From positions 1,209,471 to 1,253,211 of the forward strand of contig BFEA01000187.1 of the NCBI GenBank assembly GCA_003427395.1: DNA of 43,741 nt, in the 5' to 3' direction. The DNA is from Chara braunii (taxonomy: Eukaryota > Streptophyta > Charophyceae > Charales > Characeae). Under the pieces are notes generated by a model. That model was not told where the DNA came from and ran no database searches. It saw only the letters and a list, made by a program, of their open reading frames with translations. The translations under genes were made by a program, and so were the position numbers. Of this stretch, positions 38,850 to 43,741 are shown one piece after another. Position 1 is the first letter of the stretch, and each line of letters opens with the position of its first letter.

Positions 38850-39869
38850 AGACTTTTAGCCTGAAGGACGCAGGGCCTGGAATATGGCCCTCGTGTGCAG
38901 GCGTCGGGCGCAGCATGTAACAGGCTTTCTCCCCCTCTATTCTGACACCTTCAATTGCATGTATACACCTTTTCCACCAGAGGGCCCAAATAACGGTTTT
39001 CCTCCCCGTTTTAAACATATTGTCTTCGAAGGGGGAATTTGTGGGGGAGAACCAGACTTCACAAAGTAGGGCTCTCCAGTCCCACGGCCATGTGGAGCCA
39101 GTGCCCAGCTGTCGCCAGATCCTGTCCAACCAGCGCCATATAAGGACCACGCCCGGGCACTGCAGAAATATATGCTCTATAGTCTCCGAGATCTTGCGGT
39201 GAGGGAAAAAGGCAAAACAAGACTGGCACCATGGCAGTGCTATACCTTTTTATTCTAGATACGTGCGGTCTATTAGCCAGTTATTGGTAGGGAGGCAGCC
39301 GTGTTCTATCTGCCACTGCAGTGAAGCCAGTTTTGCAAGCTTGAATCTCACTGCCTTGAACCATCTGATGGGTCGCACGACATCATTCCCCACATTCAGT
39401 TGGGATATCCAGCGCTCACCCACAATTTCCTTCACGTTAATCCTCGGTCTCAGGAGGCGGTAAGTCGATTGTACTGAGAGGGAGAAAAGGCGGTAGGTCG
39501 ATTGTACTGAGAGGGAGAAAAGTGTCTTATTTTCTTTGCTCCTCATATTTTTTGACGGGTTCCATTGCCACTCTTCCGGGTCGAAGGGAAGTTCAGCCGA
39601 CAGGATATCGGCGAGGAATGCGAACCAATCCTCTCGTGTATGGAGCACCCGAATGCGGTGTAATTCATTCTTTTTCCACCATCTCACCATCTCAGGGTAA
39701 TACCTCGTGAGTCTGTTACTATCCTCCCGGTGAAAAAGGTTCACCAGTGTTTCCTGTGTAGTTACCACCACAATATTCCCCACACTTTCTGTGTCATCTG
39801 GAACTGCTACCCAATCTCCTTCTTGCAGATGCGGTCCTTTACGCAGGATGCACACCCAATCCAGAGGCA
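38850..39869 (-). pseudogene. LINE C-terminal zf-RVT region
   Basis: The frame 39870-39250 ends with R-W-F-K-A-V-R-F-K-L-A-K-L-A-S-L-Q-W followed by G-C-L-P-T-N-N, the usual lead-in to zf-RVT. Next, about 39225-39120, C-Q-S-C then E-T-I-E-H-I-F-L-Q-C-P-G-V supply the zinc ligands C, C, H and C. A 33-bp in-frame tandem duplication (39456-39521) repeats an 11-residue segment. The domain binds nucleic acid in intact LINEs. Confidence 0.78.
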
Positions 39870-40766
39870 CAAAAAAAACAGTTCCTCCAGGTTGTTACCC
39901 ACGTGGTGGCAATATTCTAGTTTAGGTTTCAGTTGTTGTTCTTTTTTCCAGTTGTTCCCTTGTACGTCCCATATGTCTCGCATTCTTACCACCCCCTTTT
40001 TGACCCAGCCACACCACGGGAGGTCCGAACTGCGGAATACTCTCCCTTGCCGGTCCGTGATATACAAATTCCCAAAGAGGGGTTGCCTCATCACCTCCTC
40101 TCATCTGGACGGTCAGCTCTTGTCTGGAACGGGGAGCTGACGCCACGCGCAGAGTGACCTAATCCAGAAGCCATCCCCAGCTAGGTCTCGTTTGGTAGCC
40201 CCCCGTTCTGTATCTCTCTGGTGTTTTGAGGGGCGAGGCATGGACCAAAAATGGTCCTCGAGCCAAGTCAGCAGGTCAACCTCACAAGGGGTCTGGGGGG
40301 CTAATCGTGCAATTTGTTCAAGGGCGAGAGCCGCCTATGGGAGACGGGGGCTGAATAACAGCCGCTTAATCCACTGAGCTGTTATTGTTGTGACTTGGAT
40401 AACCGGGTCTAAAATTCCTGGACCGCCCTTGTCTTTGGGTTGAATCACCACTGGCCAAGCAACTCTATTGATGGTATTTGGGAGATTGTTGTCCCCTCTC
40501 TAGAGCAGCGCCGTAACCTGTTTCTTCAACACTTTGACCGCCTCCTTGCTAAGGGCCCATATTGCAGACTTGTACCACAATGAAGTCAGAATGAACTTGA
40601 AGCTATTGATGGCCAAGGCCCTGCCCACCAGCGATATCTGTTTGTCGTTCCCGTGAGAGAGTTTTTCTAGTGCTGGTTTCATAATCCAATCGTCATTAGA
40701 CGCTGGTTTGCCCACGGCTGCCATCATAAACCCATGACCCAAATCGGGACCTCTGCGGGTACCCAT
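39870..40766 (-). pseudogene. LINE connection region after the RT
   Basis: The frame 40766-40500 contains I-S-L-V-G-R-A-L-A-I-N-S and W-Y-K-S-A-I-W-A-L-S, aligning with the L-S-L-A-G-R-x-x-L-I-x-S and W-x-P-L-x-x-K blocks of plant LINEs. Further left, W-P-V-V-I-Q-P-K-D-K-G-G-P-G-I-L-D and Q-P-L-F-G-N-L-Y-I-T-D follow in other frames. It identifies the element but is inactive. Confidence 0.75.
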
Positions 40767-40799
40767 TTAACTCTTGGCTGCTCAGGGGGGCGTACTCCT

Positions 40800-41700
40800 T
40801 GGTGATGAATCAATCACCCCAGGGTTTTATTTCCCCGATTGACCGTTATGTCAAACACAGCTGTGAAACGGTCCATGAGGTTTCTAATCTTCTTCATATT
40901 GGTAGGTGAGGCATCTAGCATAACGGTCAAATCGTCCGCAAACATTGAGCAAACAGGGATGGCTTCCTCTGGGATGAAGTTTCTTCAAGTCCTTATTGGC
41001 ACGAAGGTTTGCCGCCAACGCTTCCATTATGATGATGAAGAGAAAGGGGGTCAACGGGTCCCCTTGGCGTACCGACCGCTGCAACTGAATTTTCGAAACC
41101 AGCGTCCCATTAACGTGGACTCTCATGGTGGCATTCTGATGTAGAATTGCACTCCATCTCCGGAAGAGCGGACCCACTTTCATTTTTTTCATGCATCTGT
41201 CCAGGAAGAGCCAGTCTACATGGTGATACGCTTTCTCAAAGTCTATGAAGATCACAGCCGCATTACATTTTTTTGTCATGTCAGTCTCAAGAGCTCATTT
41301 ACCAAAAGAATATTATCTTGAATTCTACGCCCTTTAACAAAACCTGTTTGCGTAGGGTGTATTATGAGTGTTTCCAGAACAGGGATCAGGCGATTCGCCA
41401 GGGCCTTTGCAAGCATCTTGTATACAATTGTCGGTAGGGTTATCGGGCGGTAATTTCTAATATTCATTTTATTTCCATTTTTGTATAATAGGGTGAGAAC
41501 ACCCTGCCCAACCAACTCCCCCATGCGTCTGGATTCCCATACCTGCTCATAGCACTCCATCAGATCCGAGGCCATGTGGTCCCAAAATGTTTCCCAAAAT
41601 TCCTTTGGACATCCGTTTAGGCCCGACATTTTTTCCTCCTTTTGCAGCAGAGCAGCCCAGATCTATTCCTTGGACAGCGGGCGGTCTAGATGTGTCTTCT
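40800..41700 (-). pseudogene. LINE reverse transcriptase
   Basis: M-S-G-L-N-G-C-P-K-E-F-W (41629 on) corresponds to the K-S-P-G-x-D-G entry block. Then L-L-Y-K-N-G and N-Y-R-P-I-T-L, K-A-L-A-N-R-L, I-H-P-T-Q-T-G-F-V-K-G-R. Motif A is F-I-D-F-E-K-A-Y-H-H-V-D-W (about 41250-41210), motif B is R-Q-G-D-P-L-T-P-F-L-F (about 41075-41040), and motif C is F-A-D-D-L (about 40945-40930), one frame away from motif B. The catalytic aspartates are thus still visible, but at least two shifts prevent translation. The enzyme would copy element RNA at a nicked target. Confidence 0.88.
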
Positions 41701-42060
41701 GTTGTTCAAAAAGACTTTTCGTGAGCAGTTGTAAGAAGGTTGCGATCTCTTTTTCCCTAGCCTGTTTCTCCCGCTGGGCACATCTAGAAGTGAAGAGATC
41801 CTTGAAGAAGGAACGCGCTATGTGCATACATTGGGGGGTGGAGGAGGTTGCTACTTCCTCACATCCTATTTTTGAATCACATAGGGCTTTAATGTTCGTC
41901 CTTCGTGTCCGTGCTGGGACTATGCTAAAGAACTTAGTATCGACTGTACCTTCAGTTCAGTGTCGTGAGATTCGTGCTCTGATTTGTACGCCTTCCCATC
42001 GTTGGGCAGCAAAGGTCTGTAGTTGTTGTTGTAGAGATTGTACGTTCGACTAATGATTCT

Positions 42061-42351
42061 GGGTGGTCTCTGGTGTTTCCTGTTTTTCCAGTTGTTGAAG
42101 ATAATGAAGTACCTCTATTTCACTTTTATGTCTGCGGGCCGCTAACTGTGGCGAGTATTCCTTACATTTTTTATTTAGAAAAAAATAACCCGTTATTAAA
42201 CTGGTTTATTTCCTGCGGTACGTGTTGTTTCTGTGTATGCCAAAAGTCCCAGCAATCCCTTACATAGTTGAGGAATGATGTCTTTTTTTTAAAAACTATA
42301 CTATGTTCTTCTCTCAATTTTTTTTTTCCCCTTCCACTACCTTCCTACCAC
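42061..42351. other. No gene seen
   Basis: AT-rich. It probably includes the 5' truncation point of the LINE and resembles the start of the segment at 31890-31950 near its right side. Confidence 0.5.
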
Positions 42352-42355
42352 TACT

Positions 42356-42690
42356 CCTAAGGCTATATAGAGGGGATCAGTCCTCTGGATACCCCTGATC
42401 GGTATTTGCAGGGTCTATGACCAACACGAGTGTGAGTGTGAGTGCGAGTGGGTTGTGTGTGGTGTGTGGGAGAGTGTTGGTCATAGCCTCTGCTGCTACT
42501 CAATGAGGGGTGGGGGACGATGAGAAAGGGAGGTGCAGCTACTGGCAAAATGCTCAGTCTTTGCGTTAGCCGGACCCCCACTGGCGGCCCCACCCCATCT
42601 CTGACTACCGCTGTTGGGGCGGGGGGCAACATGAATTACCTCGTTTACGAGGCCCTATGCTTGCAGGGGTCCCCTCTACATAGTCTGAGG
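42356..42690. mobile_element. Inverted-repeat element, 335 bp
   Basis: CCTAAGGCTATATAGAGGGGATC (as 42356-42378) and the arm at 42668-42690 are imperfect reverse complements. Read on the minus strand, the right half matches 31960-32130 (CTGCAAGCATAG, CATGTTGCCCCCCGCCC and GCATTTTGCCAGTAG words). It is either a TIR element or two inverted copies of one repeat. Confidence 0.6.
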
Positions 42691-42829
42691 AATGATTTCT
42701 GTTGACACATTTTCCTTTTTTTTTTTATTTTTTTTTTATTTTTGGCGGGGCCGGGCAAGTTGCCCCGGACCACTTAGGAAGCCTAGGTTTTTAATCCTCG
42801 CTGGTTTCCGGAGACTGGCCTGGATGACG

Positions 42830-42955
42830 GACGGAAGTGGGTGCGGGTGTAGCTTGACTAGTGCGGGTGAATATGGTGGGAACCCCCCCGAGGAGGACGG
42901 CATGGCCTGGCAGCCGTCGAAACGCGGCGTCCGGGACGCCAATCCTGCGCTGTAC
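42830..42955 (+). repeat. Orphan PLE-A-type pLTR fragment
   Basis: It shares GGAAGTGGGTG, GGGAACCCCC, the TGGCAGCC hairpin and the GAAACG...GGGACGCC block with the PLE-A pLTRs. No PLE coding sequence lies nearby, so it is a solo or truncated copy. Confidence 0.7.
42885..42936 (+). ncRNA. Hammerhead-like ribozyme motif, orphan copy
   Basis: The core CCGAGGA (42888-42894) differs from C-U-G-A-N-G-A at one base, and at a different base from the PLE-A right copy, so both point to CTGAGGA. Stem II GACGGC (42896-42901) pairs with GCCGTC (42913-42918). Then GAA (42919-42921), stem III ACG and CGT around CGG, then C (42931) as cleavage base (GTC) and CGGG. Confidence 0.6.
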
Positions 42956-43741
42956 TTCTTTCTATTCATGATTCAATGGCTACAATTGCTTTGTTGAACT
43001 ACTTCATCATCGTTTGACTTGTGAGATTTCCTAAAACTGCTACTACACCCCTGAACTGAACTGCTGAAATACAGACCTGAGTCCGAACTTCACTAGAAGC
43101 ATGTGAAAAAAATACGTACAACAATTTGGAATTTCCGAGGGCCGGTCGGTTCTACGATGATGATATCTCAAGGCCGTCGCCTTTTTTTTTAAAAAAAAGA
43201 AGAGAGGGAGGAAGGAGAAGGCAGACGTTGCAACTGGCAAAAAGTCTTTGCGGTAGCCCCCCCCCCCCCACCGGCGGCCTCACCCTATTCCCTGACCACC
43301 ACTAATTAGGGTGGGGGGCAACATGCATCCCCTTAAACCACCCGTACTTCCTAAAGTCGTGCCCGTTAAACCACCAGTACTTGGCCCAGCTATCAAGTCC
43401 AAGCCTCGGCTGACCGATATGCCGAGCCTTGTCGAGGCTGGAACTACCGGGCACTAGCTTCCCCTACCTGGTTGCAGAAGAACACGGAAAAGAGAAGACA
43501 AAAAAAAAACAAAAAAAAGTTCAAAAAACACAAAACGCAAAAATGCAACAACAGAAATACGGAATACTCTATCATAGGCAAAAAGAAAAGAAAAACAAAG
43601 GAAAAAAAAAGGTCCCTCTGCCACTCTCAAAACGTGCAAAACAAGAGTGAATCTTCCGCTAGAATATGGAAAAATATACCGCCATGGTTTGTCTTCACGA
43701 AATTTGTGCCACAACAGCCGGCAGGCTGCTTGGAGCACCCC
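42956..43741. other. No gene seen; repeat fragments and A-rich tail
   Basis: 43240-43330 resembles the GC-rich family at 32010-32060 and 42540-42620. 43333-43390 matches the left end of the TTAA-type TIR element. 43500-43640 is strongly A-rich and gives a spurious lysine-rich frame. Confidence 0.55.

Larger units (their letters stand above)
38850..42060 (-). mobile_element. L1-like LINE, 5'-truncated, decayed
   Basis: Reading leftwards, blocks follow the order of plant-type L1 ORF2 from just after the endonuclease: T-K-F-F-S-type linker (about 41945), RT fingers and palm, a connection domain, then the zf-RVT end. The EEP endonuclease and ORF1 are absent, consistent with the 5' truncation common for LINEs. 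Frameshifts and stops are numerous. No poly-A tail was identified on the left side. Confidence 0.85.

Noticed and set aside
43429-43650. Lysine-rich frame near the right edge
   Set aside because: It is a by-product of A-rich low-complexity sequence.

Overview
The window looks like a piece of repeat-rich nuclear DNA from a plant-lineage eukaryote. I see no intact host gene, no ribosomal RNA gene and no convincing tRNA gene. The lineage guess (streptophyte alga or seed-free land plant) is an inference. It rests on a chromodomain-type Ty3/gypsy element, a LINE with a plant-like zf-RVT tail, and above all two Penelope-like elements whose GIY-YIG domain lies before the reverse transcriptase. That permuted order is known from the green lineage (Chlamys group), protists and invertebrates (Naiad). 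Almost every recognisable coding stretch carries stops or frameshifts, so the window is a layered graveyard of mobile elements.

Layout. 1-2020 (+): RNase H, integrase and chromodomain remnants of a Ty3/gypsy chromovirus, followed by its non-coding 3' side to about 4230. 4795-5243: Tourist-like MITE with TTA target duplications. 5480-11409 (+): a Penelope-like element (PLE-A) with zinc knuckle, charged coiled coil, GIY-YIG and RT, bounded by two copies of a ~1.03 kb direct repeat (pLTR), each with a hammerhead-ribozyme-like motif. 13095-16195 (-): gypsy integrase copy 1, with a 480-bp repeat-rich insertion. 16518-30530 (-): a second, different Penelope-like element (PLE-B), also ORF1, GIY-YIG, RT, with pLTRs that each carry a much better hammerhead ribozyme. 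Its 5' pLTR is split by a 7.8 kb GC-rich insertion (21991-29801), which contains degenerate tandem repeats, an array of ten hairpins with co-varying stems, and a hAT-like MITE with an assembly gap. 30530-32272: repeat-rich segment. 32273-35118 (-): gypsy integrase copy 2. 35119-36345: second copy of the repeat-rich segment. 38850-42060 (-): 5'-truncated L1-like LINE. 42352-43741: TIR element, an orphan PLE-A-type pLTR fragment with a third hammerhead-like motif, and A-rich sequence.

How it fits together. The segments 13095-32272 and 32273-36345 share the same order (gypsy integrase, TTAA-flanked TIR element, 66-bp tandem repeats, 134-bp palindrome, short TIR element), so they look like a tandem duplication or an internal-LTR-internal-LTR array. 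PLE-B inserted into copy 1 only. The GC-rich block then entered the PLE-B pLTR, and the hAT-like MITE entered a TA microsatellite inside that block. This gives a four-layer relative chronology. The most interesting content is the pair of divergent permuted Penelope-like elements with self-cleaving-RNA motifs, and the hairpin array at 25.5-26.4 kb.
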